Notes: generated by a model from the letters alone, not told the origin. 64,000 nucleotides of DNA from Streptomyces sp. NBC_00568 (GCF_026341855.1 NZ_JAPENW010000001.1:310001-374000); one strand, 5' to 3'. Shown: positions 51,374 through 60,420, counted from the stretch's first letter. Numbers and translations: made by a program.

Positions 51374-52514
51374 CGGACCCGGCGGTCCCGCCCGCTCCGG
51401 CCGGACCGCGGGTACCGGAGCTGCCGCCGGTGCCCGTCGTCCCTCCTGTCCCGGACGGCTGGTCCGGGCCGGCCGGGCCGGTCGCCTCGGGGTCGCGGGC
51501 GCGGCGTTTGGCGATCACCGCGCACACCATGAGCTGCATCTGGTGGAAGAGCATCAGCGGGAGCACGGCGAGCGAGGCGTGCGCGCCGAACAGGACACCG
51601 GCCATGGGGAGTCCGGAGGCGAGCGACTTCTTGGACCCGGCGAACTGGATGGCGATCCGGTCCTCGCGGCCGAACCGCAGGGCCTTCGCGCCGTACCAGG
51701 TCAGGAGGAGCATCACGCCGAGCAGCAGTGCCTCGACGACGAGGAGTCCAGCCAGCTGCACGGCACTGACCCGGTGCCAGATGCCCTGCACCATGCCCTC
51801 GCTGAACGCGGTGTACACGACGAGCAGGATCGAGCCGCGGTCGACGTGACCGAGGACCTTCTTGTGGCGGGTGATGAAGGCGCCGATCCAGGGGCGCAGC
51901 AGTTGCCCGGCCACGAACGGCACCAGGAGTTGCAGCACGATCCTGACGAGCGCGTCGGGCGAGAACCCGCCGCCACTGTTGCCGAGGAGGGCGGCCGCGA
52001 GCAGCGGGGTGAGGACGATGCCGGCCAGCGACGAGAAGGAGCCCGCGCAGATCGCGGCGGGCACGTTGCCCCGGGCGATCGAGGTGAAGGCGATCGACGA
52101 CTGGATGGTCGACGGGACGAGCGTGAGGAAGAGGAGGCCGGTGTAGAGGTCGTGCGTCAGCAGCGCCGGCTCCAGGCCGCGGGCGGCGAGGCCGAGCAGC
52201 GGGAACACCACGAAGGTGCACACCAGCACCGTGCCGTGCAGCCGCCAGTGTTTGAGGCCCTCCACCGCTTCACGGGTGGAGAGGCGCGCGCCGTACAGGA
52301 AGAAGAGGAAGGCGATCGCCGCCGTGGTGGCGCCGGAGGCGACGTCCGCTGCCGTACCGCTCGCCGGGAAGAGGGCGGCGAGCCCCACGGTCCCGAGCAA
52401 CAGCAGGATGTACGGGTCGATCGGCATCCAACTCGGCCACTGCAGGCGTTTCACGGTGCTCCACTGCTCGGTTCGGTGCGTCTGTTCGTCCTGGGCGGGT
52501 CGTGCCCTCTCCAT
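51306..52514 (-). CDS. BASS-family transporter (bile acid:sodium symporter, YfeH/SBF-like)
   Basis: A 402-residue membrane protein with about ten helices of the SBF-like type. Diagnostic parts are LVPSTIQSSIAFTSIARGNVPAA and AIQFAGSKKSLASGLPMAGVLFG, which form the crossover motifs of the fold. The last ~60 residues are a Gly/Thr/Ala-rich tail not typical of the family, encoded where the gene overlaps the 3' end of the DUF4185-like gene on the other strand. A GGGAGAGG site precedes ATG at 52514. Substrate unknown; divergent from a LysR regulator. Confidence 0.87.
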   Translation of the reverse strand: MERARPAQDEQTHRTEQWSTVKRLQWPSWMPIDPYILLLLGTVGLAALFPASGTAADVASGATTAAIAFLFFLYGARLSTREAVEGLKHWRLHGTVLVCTFVVFPLLGLAARGLEPALLTHDLYTGLLFLTLVPSTIQSSIAFTSIARGNVPAAICAGSFSSLAGIVLTPLLAAALLGNSGGGFSPDALVRIVLQLLVPFVAGQLLRPWIGAFITRHKKVLGHVDRGSILLVVYTAFSEGMVQGIWHRVSAVQLAGLLVVEALLLGVMLLLTWYGAKALRFGREDRIAIQFAGSKKSLASGLPMAGVLFGAHASLAVLPLMLFHQMQLMVCAVIAKRRARDPEATGPAGPDQPSGTGGTTGTGGSSGTRGPAGAGGTAGSARSRVSPVATSRIAVGTGTRSG

Positions 52515-52565
52515 CGTCCTCTCCCGGGTCGTGATCGGGAATCCGTCATACCGCTCTGACTGTCA

Positions 52566-52586
52566 TCACGTTTCGCGATAGCGTGA
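52566..52586. promoter_or_regulatory. LysR-type operator between the BASS transporter and lysR-2
   Basis: TCACG-N11-CGTGA, a perfect inverted repeat 52-72 bp before the transporter start and ending 4 bp before the lysR-2 start. Position and form fit autoregulation and control of the divergent transporter. Confidence 0.6.
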
Positions 52587-52590
52587 CGGC

Positions 52591-53463
52591 ATGTACGACC
52601 CTTCCCAGCTGCGTACGTTCCTGGCGGTGGCCCAGACGCTGAGCTTCACTCAGGCGGCCCGGCGGCTGGGGGTGCGCCAGTCCACGGTCAGCCAGCATGT
52701 GCGGCGTCTGGAGGACGCGGCCGGGCGGCAGTTGTTCTCGCGCGACACGCACTCCGTCGAGCTCACCGAGGACGGCGAGGCGATGCTCGGGTTCGCGCGG
52801 CGGATCCTGGAGGTGCAGGAGCAGGCGGCGGCGTTCTTCGCCGGGACACGGCTGCGCGGGCGGCTGCGTTTCGGCGCGTCCGAGGACTTCGTGCTGACCC
52901 GGCTGCCGGAGATCCTGGAGGGTTTCCGTTCCGACCATCCCGAGGTGGACCTGGAGCTGACGGTCGAACTGTCCGGCACCCTCCACGAACAGCTCGCCGC
53001 CGGTCATCTCGACCTGGTGCTGGCGAAGCGTCGGCCCGAGGACCCGCGCGGTGAACTCGTCTGGCACGACCGCCTGGTGTGGATCGGAGCCCAGCGGCTG
53101 CGGCTGGACCCGGACCGTCCGGTCCCGCTGATCGTCTACCCTCCCCCGGGCATCACGCGGGCGCTCGCCCTCGAAGCCCTGGAGCGCCAGGGCAGGCCGT
53201 GGCGCATCGCCTGCACCAGCGGCAGCCTCAACGGCCTGCTCGCGGCGGCCCGCGCGGGTCTCGGGGTGATGGCCCACTCACGGGGACTCGTGCCGCCCGG
53301 TCTGGTCCGGGTACCGGAGCGAGCGGGGCTCCCGGAGCTCGGCGAGGTCGACTTCGTGCTGGTGCACGGTCGCCGGCGGCCGTCCGCGCAAGGGGCCGCG
53401 GACGCGCTCGCGGCGGCGATCCTCGCGGGCGGTGACCGGCTGCACCGGGGACGACGGAACTAG
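52591..53463 (+). CDS. LysR-family regulator 2
   Basis: A 290-residue LysR regulator: winged helix with SFTQAARRLGVRQSTVSQHVRRLE (~18-41), a helical linker and a co-inducer domain from ~90 (LRGRLRFGASEDFV). It probably regulates the divergent BASS transporter through the TCACG-N11-CGTGA site. ATG at 52591 is fixed by the family start YDPSQLRTFLAVA; no strong ribosome site is seen. Ligand unknown. Confidence 0.9.
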   Translation: MYDPSQLRTFLAVAQTLSFTQAARRLGVRQSTVSQHVRRLEDAAGRQLFSRDTHSVELTEDGEAMLGFARRILEVQEQAAAFFAGTRLRGRLRFGASEDFVLTRLPEILEGFRSDHPEVDLELTVELSGTLHEQLAAGHLDLVLAKRRPEDPRGELVWHDRLVWIGAQRLRLDPDRPVPLIVYPPPGITRALALEALERQGRPWRIACTSGSLNGLLAAARAGLGVMAHSRGLVPPGLVRVPERAGLPELGEVDFVLVHGRRRPSAQGAADALAAAILAGGDRLHRGRRN

Positions 53464-53493
53464 CGTCCGCCGCGGTCGGCGCGTCCGGCGGCG

Positions 53494-54471
53494 TCAGCGG
53501 AGCCTGGCGTACGTGAGTTGCTTGACCCGGCGCATGAACGGCGTCGTCTCGACGTACTGGACGCCGTCGAGACGGCCGAGCGGGCCGCTCAGGTACGCGT
53601 AGAGACCGGCCGTGTCGGGGACGACCGCGGTGACGACGATATTGGAGGGGCCCGCCGTCGCGGAGGCGAAGGCGATCTCGTCGTGGGTCGCCAGGGCCTG
53701 TCCGACGGAGTGCAGGGCGGCGGGCGCCGCGGTGATCCACAGGCAGGCGGCGAGGCCGTAGCCGAGGTGCTCCGAGTGGTACTCGACGTCGACGTACACG
53801 GCGCCGGACGCCAGCAGCGCGGCGAGACGGCGCTTGACGGCGGACTCGGAACGCCCGGTGGCGCGTTGCAGCTCCGGGTAGGTGGCGCGGCCGTCGCGTT
53901 CGAGCGCGGCGACCAGCGGTTCGTCCTCGGGATCGATACGGGCCGGACCGCTCGCCTCGGACCGCTCGGGGCGCAGCGCGGCGATCTGGTCGTCGGTCAG
54001 CGCGGCGAACTTGCCGATCCAGCCGTCGGGGCCGCCGAAGAAACGGTGGATCAGCTGGTGGGCCCGGATCTCCATGATCTTCGGGGTGCGCGGGAGCTTG
54101 CCGAGCAGCAGGTCGTCGTGGTCGGCGGGACTGCGCGGGCGGGTCATGCAGATCACCTCGGTGCCGCCCGAGGCGAGGCCGATCCAGGCGGTGTCGGGAC
54201 GCTGGGCCAGGGCGTCCGCGATGGCGGTGGCGCTGTCGGGCGCGCAGCGCAGCCGCAGCATCCAGTGGTCCTGACCGAGCCGGTGCGCGTCGCGGACCGC
54301 GACGACCCGGAGCCCGGCCTCGGCGCACAGCTTGCGGTAGCGCCGGGCGATCGTCTGGTCGGAGACGCCCAGCACCTCCCCGATCCGGCTGAAGGAGGCC
54401 CGCCCGTTGATCTCCAGGACGGCCAGCAGCCGCAGATCAAGCAGGTCGAGATCGTTGGATTCCAGTTTCAT
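53494..54471 (-). CDS. Lrp/AsnC-family regulator with two DNA-binding and two ligand domains
   Basis: A 325-residue double-length Lrp/AsnC protein. The first helix-turn-helix is DLLDLRLLAVLEINGRASFSR (~9-29), followed by an AsnC-type ligand domain. A second helix-turn-helix is near 180-215 (LVAALERDGRATYPELQRATG), followed by another ligand domain. Such fused forms are common in Streptomyces. ATG at 54471 opens directly before the first helix. Divergent from the DHA2 exporter, which it probably controls, perhaps in response to an amino acid. Confidence 0.88.
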   Translation of the reverse strand: MKLESNDLDLLDLRLLAVLEINGRASFSRIGEVLGVSDQTIARRYRKLCAEAGLRVVAVRDAHRLGQDHWMLRLRCAPDSATAIADALAQRPDTAWIGLASGGTEVICMTRPRSPADHDDLLLGKLPRTPKIMEIRAHQLIHRFFGGPDGWIGKFAALTDDQIAALRPERSEASGPARIDPEDEPLVAALERDGRATYPELQRATGRSESAVKRRLAALLASGAVYVDVEYHSEHLGYGLAACLWITAAPAALHSVGQALATHDEIAFASATAGPSNIVVTAVVPDTAGLYAYLSGPLGRLDGVQYVETTPFMRRVKQLTYARLR

Positions 54472-54609
54472 GAGGCCCGCCCCTGTCGGATTCCGTCGAT
54501 CCGGCACCCGAAACCATGGCGATCGACCGGCACGGCCCCATCGCACGGAGACAGATCGGGTGTCACACACATCCGGCCGGCGCGAGCCGTGGCACAGGGA
54601 GATGAGGAC

Positions 54610-56094
54610 ATGCGTACATGGGGGCCGCTCACGGCGGTGTGCCTGGGGACGTTCATGTTGCTGCTGGACGTGACGATCGTCGTCGTCGCGCTGCCGGACA
54701 TGGCGCGGGCGCTGCACGCGTCCCTGAGCGATCTGCAGTGGGTGATCGACGGCTACGCGCTCGCGCTGGCCGCGCTGCTGCTGGGGGCGGGGGCCGCCGC
54801 CGACGTGCTGGGCCGGCGCCGCGTGCACGTGGCGGGCGTCGTGCTCTTCGCGGCGGCCTCGCTGTGGTGCGGGCTCGCGACCGGCCCGGGGATGCTGGTG
54901 GCGGCTCGGGCGGTGCAGGGCGTGGGCGCGGCGGCGATGCTCGCCACGACGCTGCCGCTGCTCGGCTCGGTCTACCAGGGGCGGCAGCGGTCGGCGGCGC
55001 TCGGGGTGTGGGGCGCGGTCAGCGGCGGCGCGGCGGCGGTCGGCCCGGTACTGGGCGGGCTGCTGACCGAGGGGCCCGGCTGGCGGTGGATCTTCTTCGT
55101 GAACCTGCCGGTGAGCGTGGCGGCCGTGTGGCTGACGCTGAAGGTGGTGCCGGAGTCGCGGGGAGCGCGCGGGACGCGGATCGACTGGGCGGGCACGGCG
55201 ACGTTCGCCTGCTTCGTGGGCGCGACGACGTACGCGGTGGTGCGGGCCGGTTCCGACGGCTGGACGTCGACGACGACCACGGGCTCGTTCGCCTTCGCGG
55301 CACTGGCGCTCGTCGCGTTCGTGCTCGTGGAGCGGTGGGTGACTCGTCCCCTCCTGGACCTGGCGCTGCTGCGCGAGCCCGCCTTCGTGGGCGTGATGCT
55401 GGGCGCGCTCGCCTTCAACGGAGCGGCGTTCGGCGTCATCCCGTATCTCTCGATCTGGATGCAGACACTGCTGGAAATGAGCCCCGTGCGCGGCGGGCTC
55501 ACGCTGCTGCCGATGACGGGCGCCTCGGTGGTGGTCGCGATCCTCGCCGGGAAGCTGCTGCACGGGGTTCCGGCGCGGCTGACGATCGGCGGCGGGCTCC
55601 TGCTGATCGGCTCGGGGGGCTTCTGCCAGGCCGTCCTCGACGCGGGCGCGCACTGGACGGTGCTGGTGCCGGGTCTGGTGCTCGTCGGGATCGGTGTCGG
55701 GCTGGTCTCCCCGGCGCTCGCGGGCGCCGCGCTCGCCGCCGTACCGCCGGAGCGGGCGGGCATGGCGGGCGGCGCGGTCAACACGGTCCGGCAGCTCGGG
55801 TACGCGCTCGGGGTCGCCGTGTTCGGCACGGTCCTGACCTCTCGCATGCAGGACACGGTGTCGCACGACGCGGCCCACACGCTGGCGAGCGGGGGCGCCG
55901 GGGCGCTGCGGGGCACGGTCTCCGAGGACACACTGCGGGCCGCCTTCGCCTCCGGGCTCGACACGGCGTCGGTGGTGGCCGGCGTGACGGGGATGATCGG
56001 AGGCGCACTCGTCCTGGCGCTCGTCCGGACACCGCGCACCGCGGCGGCCGCGTCCAGGACACCGGCCGAGACGGTGACGGCGCCTCGCGCATGA
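54610..56094 (+). CDS. DHA2-family MFS exporter (14 helices)
   Basis: A 494-residue drug:H+ antiporter of the EmrB/QacA type. The first helix contains LLDVTIVVVALPDMARAL; then LQWVIDGYALALAALLLGAGAAAD, the GRRR loop, and the GAVSGGAAAVGPVLGGLLTE motif C typical of antiporters. About 14 hydrophobic helices can be counted. GAGG precedes ATG at 54610. It probably exports an amphiphilic compound or an amino-acid-related metabolite sensed by the divergent Lrp regulator. Confidence 0.9.
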   Translation: MRTWGPLTAVCLGTFMLLLDVTIVVVALPDMARALHASLSDLQWVIDGYALALAALLLGAGAAADVLGRRRVHVAGVVLFAAASLWCGLATGPGMLVAARAVQGVGAAAMLATTLPLLGSVYQGRQRSAALGVWGAVSGGAAAVGPVLGGLLTEGPGWRWIFFVNLPVSVAAVWLTLKVVPESRGARGTRIDWAGTATFACFVGATTYAVVRAGSDGWTSTTTTGSFAFAALALVAFVLVERWVTRPLLDLALLREPAFVGVMLGALAFNGAAFGVIPYLSIWMQTLLEMSPVRGGLTLLPMTGASVVVAILAGKLLHGVPARLTIGGGLLLIGSGGFCQAVLDAGAHWTVLVPGLVLVGIGVGLVSPALAGAALAAVPPERAGMAGGAVNTVRQLGYALGVAVFGTVLTSRMQDTVSHDAAHTLASGGAGALRGTVSEDTLRAAFASGLDTASVVAGVTGMIGGALVLALVRTPRTAAAASRTPAETVTAPRA

Positions 56095-56132
56095 CGCGGG
56101 CAGGGCCGGTCCCGGAACCACCGGGACCGGCC

Positions 56133-56210
56133 GCTCGGCCGCTCGGCGGCTCGGCGGCTCGGCGGCTCGGCGGCTCGGCGGCTCGGCGGCTCGGCGGCTC
56201 GGCGGCTCGG
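56133..56210. repeat. 8-bp tandem repeat (GCTCGGCG), almost ten copies
   Basis: A variant GCTCGGCC unit at 56133-56140, then eight perfect copies of GCTCGGCG and a partial one. The period of 8 is not a multiple of three, so the array is unlikely to be coding. It lies about 40 bp past the exporter stop and may vary in copy number. Confidence 0.92.
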
Positions 56211-56372
56211 CTGCCTCGACGACACCGCGGCCGGGAGCTGGGAAGCGGCGACCGGACGCGGCTCGCCCGACCCCGGAATCAGAGACTCCGAATCCATCGC
56301 GGCGCGCCGTCACGTGCCGACGCGGGGTCGTACAGATTCCGTGGAGATTACGGACCCGAACCCTACGGAACC

Positions 56373-56384
56373 TACGGAACCGTA
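56373..56384. promoter_or_regulatory. Palindrome in the long-chain acyl-CoA ligase promoter
   Basis: TACGG-AA-CCGTA, a perfect 12-bp palindrome with a second CCTACGGAA copy directly upstream, 152-163 bp before the start. A fatty-acid-responsive regulator could bind here; this is a guess from position. Confidence 0.35.
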
Positions 56385-56535
56385 AGGAATTCTGTCCGAC
56401 CCTTCCCCTTGTGCGGGCATTTCCCCGGCTGACCAGTGGGGACGCCACACCGCTCGACGGCTCGAACCCCCTCCCGTCCGGTCGAACGGTGGGGTAGCTT
56501 TCACGGCGCTGTGCGGAGCGCCACGAGGAGCGGTA

Positions 56536-58362
56536 TTGCGCGAGTTCACCAACCCCCCGTTGGCGTCGGCGCCGCCGGTGGGCGGCCTGGCCGACGCCGT
56601 GTTCGAGCATGCCCAGGAAGACCCGCTCCACATCGCGCTCGGCCGCAAGGACGAGCAGGGACAGTGGCGCGACGTCACCTCGGCCGAGTTCCGGGACGAG
56701 GTCCTGGCGCTCGCCAAGGGCCTGCTCTCGCAGGGCATCCGCTTCGGCGACCGGGTCGCCATCATGTGCCCCACCCGCTACGAGTGGACCCTCTTCGACT
56801 TCGCCCTGTGGACGATCGGCGCCCAGGTCGTGCCCATCTACCCCACCTCCTCGGCCGAGCAGGTCTTCTGGATGCTGCACGACGCTCAGGTGTCGGCGGT
56901 CATGGTGGAGCACGAGGACCACGCGATGACCATCGCCACCGTCGTCGACCGGCTGCCCCAGCTGCACAAGCTGTGGCAGCTCGACGTGGGCGCCGTGCAC
57001 GAGCTGTACGAGGCGGGCGCGCACCTCGACGACGAGGTGGTCCACCGGCACCGCCGCGCGGTCACCCCCGAATCGACCGCGACGATCATCTACACCTCGG
57101 GCACCACCGGACGCCCCAAGGGATGCGTCATCACCCACGCGAACTTCATGTTCGAGGCGGACACCGTGATCGAACGCTGGGAGCCCGTCTTCCACTCCAA
57201 ACGCGGCGACGAGGCGGCCACCCTGCTGTTCCTGCCTCTCGCCCATGTCTTCGGGCGGATGGTGCAGGTCGCCGCGTTCCGCGGGAAGGTCAAGTTCGGG
57301 CACCAGCCGCAGCTCAACGCGGCCGCGCTGCTGCCGGACCTGGCCGCCTTCCGGCCCACCTTCTTCCTGGCCGTGCCGTACATCTTCGAGAAGGTCTTCA
57401 ACGCCGCCCGCCGCAAGGCCGAGAAGGAGGGCAGATCCGGCCCCTTCGAGAAGGCGGTCGACGTGGCTGTCCGCTACGCGGACGCGATCGAGGCCAAGGC
57501 CTGGGGCATCGGTCCCGGCCCCTCGGCGAGCCTGCGCATGCAGCACCAGGTCTTCGACAAGCTCGTCTACTCCAAGGTGCGGGCCGCCATGGGCGGCCGG
57601 GTCAGACACGCGATGTCGGGCGGCTCGGCGATGGACCGGCGGCTCGGGCTGTTCTTCGCGGGCGCGGGCGTCACCATCTACGAGGGGTACGGGCTCACCG
57701 AGTCGACCGCCGCCGCGACCGCCAACCCGCCGGAACTCACCCGGTTCGGCACCGTCGGGCAGGCGATCCCCGGCACCACGGTGCACATCGCGGACGACGG
57801 CGAGATCTGGCTGCACGGTGGCAACGTGTTCCAGGGCTACCTCAACAACGACAAGGCGACCGACGCGACCCTGCACGACGGCTGGCTCGCCACCGGCGAC
57901 CTCGGGTCCCTGGACGAGGACGGCTACCTCACGATCACCGGGCGCAAGAAGGAGATCCTGGTGACCTCGGGCGGCAAGAGCGTCTCGCCGGGGGTGCTGG
58001 AGGAGCGGGTGCGCGACCATCCGCTGGTCGCGCAGTGCATCGTGGTCGGCAACGACCGGCCGTACATCGCCGCGCTCGTCACCCTCGACTCCGAGGCCGT
58101 CGAGCACTGGCTCCAGATGCGCGGCAAGCCCCAGCTGTCCGCCGGCGATCTGGTGCGCGACCCCGATCTGGAGACCGAGGTGCGGCGCGCCGTGGTCGCC
58201 GCGAACACCCTGGTCTCGCAGGCCGAGTCGATCCGCACCTTCCGGATACTGGCCAACCAGTTCACCGAGGAGCACGGGCTGCTGACCCCGTCGCTGAAGC
58301 TGAAGCGCAAGGCGATCGAGAAGGCGTACGCGACGGAGGTCGAGGCGCTCTACCAGGCGTAG
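56536..58362 (+). CDS. Long-chain fatty acid-CoA ligase
   Basis: A 608-residue adenylate-forming enzyme of the FadD15 type that activates long-chain fatty acids. All core motifs are intact: IIYTSGTTGRPKGCVITH (P-loop with Lys), EGYGLTES, ATGDLG, GRKKEILVTSGGKSVSP, and the C-terminal LKLKRK that supplies the catalytic Lys. This contrasts with the altered ligase at 5.7 kb. A TTG start at 56536 is supported by GAGGAG five bases before it; no ATG or GTG fits better. Stand-alone gene. Confidence 0.93.
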   Translation: MREFTNPPLASAPPVGGLADAVFEHAQEDPLHIALGRKDEQGQWRDVTSAEFRDEVLALAKGLLSQGIRFGDRVAIMCPTRYEWTLFDFALWTIGAQVVPIYPTSSAEQVFWMLHDAQVSAVMVEHEDHAMTIATVVDRLPQLHKLWQLDVGAVHELYEAGAHLDDEVVHRHRRAVTPESTATIIYTSGTTGRPKGCVITHANFMFEADTVIERWEPVFHSKRGDEAATLLFLPLAHVFGRMVQVAAFRGKVKFGHQPQLNAAALLPDLAAFRPTFFLAVPYIFEKVFNAARRKAEKEGRSGPFEKAVDVAVRYADAIEAKAWGIGPGPSASLRMQHQVFDKLVYSKVRAAMGGRVRHAMSGGSAMDRRLGLFFAGAGVTIYEGYGLTESTAAATANPPELTRFGTVGQAIPGTTVHIADDGEIWLHGGNVFQGYLNNDKATDATLHDGWLATGDLGSLDEDGYLTITGRKKEILVTSGGKSVSPGVLEERVRDHPLVAQCIVVGNDRPYIAALVTLDSEAVEHWLQMRGKPQLSAGDLVRDPDLETEVRRAVVAANTLVSQAESIRTFRILANQFTEEHGLLTPSLKLKRKAIEKAYATEVEALYQA

Positions 58363-58668
58363 TGCCGGGCGGGGGTCCCCCTCATCGGGGCGGGCGCGTT
58401 CGCACGGCTCTCCCGGTCAAGGGCCCGATTCCTCCGATGTTTCCCTGATCGCCGGTTCCATGACGGTCGAGGGCAGCCCTACCGCGCGCCGACCGGATCA
58501 GGGGCCGGTCAGCCGTCCGGACGTGATCGACACCTCCCGGGCGTGATTGATCGGACCCATTTCAGCCAATCTGCGATTCCTCGGACCGGAAGCCCGGTCA
58601 GGAATGCATCACGGCCCGTGATCGTTGACGATACGAAGACCATCCGACGACTGAAGGATCGAGAGCTC
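58363..58668. other. Intergenic region before the aldo-keto reductase gene
   Basis: A 306-bp gap with no supported gene. The only marked element is the palindrome at 58608-58622. Confidence 0.6.
58608..58622. promoter_or_regulatory. Candidate operator upstream of the aldo-keto reductase gene
   Basis: ATCACGG-C-CCGTGAT, a perfect 15-bp odd palindrome 47-61 bp before the GTG start. The regulator is unknown. Confidence 0.5.
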
Positions 58669-59502
58669 GTGAGCAAGGTCCCCCCGACCATCCTGAACAA
58701 CGGCGTCGAGATGCCGCAGCTGGGCTTCGGCGTCTGGCAGGTGCCGGACGACGAGGCGGAGCGAGCGGTCGCCACCGCGCTGGAGTCCGGGTACCGCAGC
58801 ATCGACACCGCGGCGATCTACGGCAACGAAGAGGGCACCGGCAAGGCCATCAACGCCTCCGGCATCGCCCGCGAGGAGCTCTTCGTCACCACCAAGCTCT
58901 GGAACAGCGACCAGGGGTACGACTCGGCGCTGCGCGCCTTCGACACCTCGCTGGAGAAGCTCGGCCTGGACTACGTCGACCTGTATCTGATCCACTGGCC
59001 GACGCCGTCCCGCGACACGTACGTCGACACGTACAAGGCCTTCGAGAAGATCTACGCGGACGGTCGCGCCAAGGCCATCGGCACCTCGAACTTCCTCCCG
59101 GAGCACCTGGCGCGGCTGATCGACGCGACGTCCGTCATCCCGGCCGTCAACCAGATCGAGCTGCACCCGCACCTCCAGCAGCGCGCGGCCCGTGAGTACC
59201 ACGCCGAGCAGGGCATCGCCACCGAGGCCTGGTCGCCGCTCGGCCAGGGCAAGGGCCTCCTGGAGGTCCCGGCGATCATCGCCATCGCCCAGAAGCACGG
59301 CCGCACTCCGGCCCAGATCGTCCTGCGCTGGCACCTCCAGCTGGGCAACGTCGTGATCCCGAAGTCCGTGACCCCGGCCCGGATCAAGGAGAACATCGAC
59401 GTCTTCGACTTCTCCCTGGACACCGAGGACATCGCGGCGATCTCGGCACTGAACGAGGACCGCCGGCTGGGCCCGGATCCGGCCACGTTCGACATCGGCT
59501 GA
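58669..59502 (+). CDS. Aldo-keto reductase
   Basis: A 277-residue (alpha/beta)8 NADPH reductase of the 2,5-diketo-gluconate reductase group. The catalytic tetrad is visible: Asp-Tyr in SIDTAAIYGNEEG, Lys in TTKLWNSD, His in LIHWPTP. The NADP-binding IPKSVTPARIKEN is near the C-terminus. GTG at 58669 was chosen as the family start (PPTILNNGVEMPQLGFG follows); 42 in-frame residues upstream are unlike the family. A strong terminator follows. Confidence 0.93.
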   Translation: MSKVPPTILNNGVEMPQLGFGVWQVPDDEAERAVATALESGYRSIDTAAIYGNEEGTGKAINASGIAREELFVTTKLWNSDQGYDSALRAFDTSLEKLGLDYVDLYLIHWPTPSRDTYVDTYKAFEKIYADGRAKAIGTSNFLPEHLARLIDATSVIPAVNQIELHPHLQQRAAREYHAEQGIATEAWSPLGQGKGLLEVPAIIAIAQKHGRTPAQIVLRWHLQLGNVVIPKSVTPARIKENIDVFDFSLDTEDIAAISALNEDRRLGPDPATFDIG

Positions 59503-59523
59503 CCGGCACCCGCCCGCACCACC

Positions 59524-59560
59524 CGCCGGCCCGGATGCGCTGACCGCATCCGGGCCGGCG
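59524..59560 (+). terminator. Strong terminator after the aldo-keto reductase gene
   Basis: Perfect 16-bp arms (59524-59539 and 59545-59560) with a 5-base loop, followed by GCCTTTTC; a classical intrinsic terminator 22 bp after the stop codon. Confidence 0.93.
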
Positions 59561-59645
59561 GCCTTTTCATGCCCCTGGACCGGACCAACTCCGGGGAAAG
59601 TCTTGACGCGGTCATGCAAGCAGGGCCACCTTGTACGGCAACCCG

Positions 59646-59664
59646 GTAAGGAAAGTTTCCTAAC
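59646..59664. promoter_or_regulatory. Candidate operator of the chitosanase gene
   Basis: AGGAAA-G-TTTCCT, a perfect 13-bp odd palindrome inside GT-A...A-AC flanks, 17-35 bp before the GTG start. Similar palindromes were described upstream of Streptomyces chitosanase genes under the CsnR repressor; this match is from memory. Confidence 0.6.
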
Positions 59665-59680
59665 AGAAGGGTCCCCCACA

Positions 59681-60376
59681 GTGCGCACTCGAACACTGAC
59701 CCTGTCCGCGGCCGCCTGCGCGGCACTGCTCGCCACCGCCACGCTCCCGGCCGGCGCCTCCGCCACCGCCAACCCCCGCTCGGCACAGGAGGGTTCGGTC
59801 AGCGCGGCCGCTCTCCTCGCCAAGGTGACGTCCTGCTCGCAGATATCGAGCGGCAAGTACCGGACCGACGAAGAGACTTCGGCCACCGTCCCCGTCTGCG
59901 GCAAGAACGGCGCCGTGTTCTGGAAGGCCGACCTGGACATCGACTGCGACGGCCAGGTCACCGCCAGGTGCAACGGCGACACCGACCCCTGGTTCCAGGA
60001 CGACACCGCCTTCCACCAGTCCAACGGCCAGGCGCTGCGCGCCGACTCGCTGCCCTACGTCGTCGTGCCGAGCACCAGCAGCATCTGGAAGTACACGAGT
60101 TCGGGCATCAAGGGTGGCGGCGTGGTCGCCGTGATCTACAACGGCAAGGTCGAGTACGCGGTGGTCGGCGACACCGGACCGACGCAGATCATCGGTGAGG
60201 CGTCGTACGCCACCGCGAGCGCGCTCGGTATCGACCCCGATCCCGAGACGGGCGGGACCGACTCGGGCGTGACGTACATCCTGTTCAAGAACTCGCAGGT
60301 GTCCCCCATCGAGAGCCACAGCGCGGCCGTGTCGCTCGGGGACTCGCTGGCCAAGCAGTTCATCCAGAGCAACTGA
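59681..60376 (+). CDS. Secreted chitosanase (GH75)
   Basis: A 231-residue secreted hydrolase. A signal peptide (RTRTLTLSAAACAALLATATLPAGASA) ends near residue 29. The mature part has the GH75 pattern: VFWKADLDIDCDGQVTARCN with the catalytic Asp region, DDTAFHQSNG, LPYVVVPS and GVVAVIYNGKVEYAVVGDTGP with the catalytic Glu in IGEAS. It cleaves chitosan outside the cell. GTG at 59681 follows AAGGG. The palindrome just upstream suggests substrate-induced control. Confidence 0.9.
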   Translation: MRTRTLTLSAAACAALLATATLPAGASATANPRSAQEGSVSAAALLAKVTSCSQISSGKYRTDEETSATVPVCGKNGAVFWKADLDIDCDGQVTARCNGDTDPWFQDDTAFHQSNGQALRADSLPYVVVPSTSSIWKYTSSGIKGGGVVAVIYNGKVEYAVVGDTGPTQIIGEASYATASALGIDPDPETGGTDSGVTYILFKNSQVSPIESHSAAVSLGDSLAKQFIQSN

Positions 60377-60382
60377 GGACCG

Positions 60383-60415
60383 GCCCGGCGGAGGCGCGCA
60401 CCGCCCCCGCCGGGC
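60383..60415. terminator. Bidirectional hairpin between chitosanase and SDR genes
   Basis: Perfect 9-bp arms (GCCCGGCGG, 60383-60391; complement 60407-60415) with a 15-base loop between convergent genes. Confidence 0.55.
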
Positions 60416-60420
60416 ACGGC

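Larger units (their letters stand above)
56095..56535. other. Intergenic region between DHA2 exporter and acyl-CoA ligase genes
   Basis: A 441-bp stretch without a supported gene. It holds an 8-bp tandem array (56133-56210) and, about 150 bp before the ligase gene, an AT-richer promoter-like segment with a repeated CCTACGGAA and a TACGG-AA-CCGTA palindrome. Long antisense frames across the array are products of the repeat. Confidence 0.6.

Noticed and set aside
56133..56210. Tandem array considered as a CRISPR
   Set aside because: The units are only 8 bp and contiguous, with no spacers, and no cas genes occur in the window.
53494..58275. A 1593-residue minus-strand reading frame
   Set aside because: It is antisense to the exporter and long-chain acyl-CoA ligase genes, crosses the 8-bp array and has low-complexity RRAAEPPS repeats. 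Only its last 325 residues (the Lrp regulator) are real.
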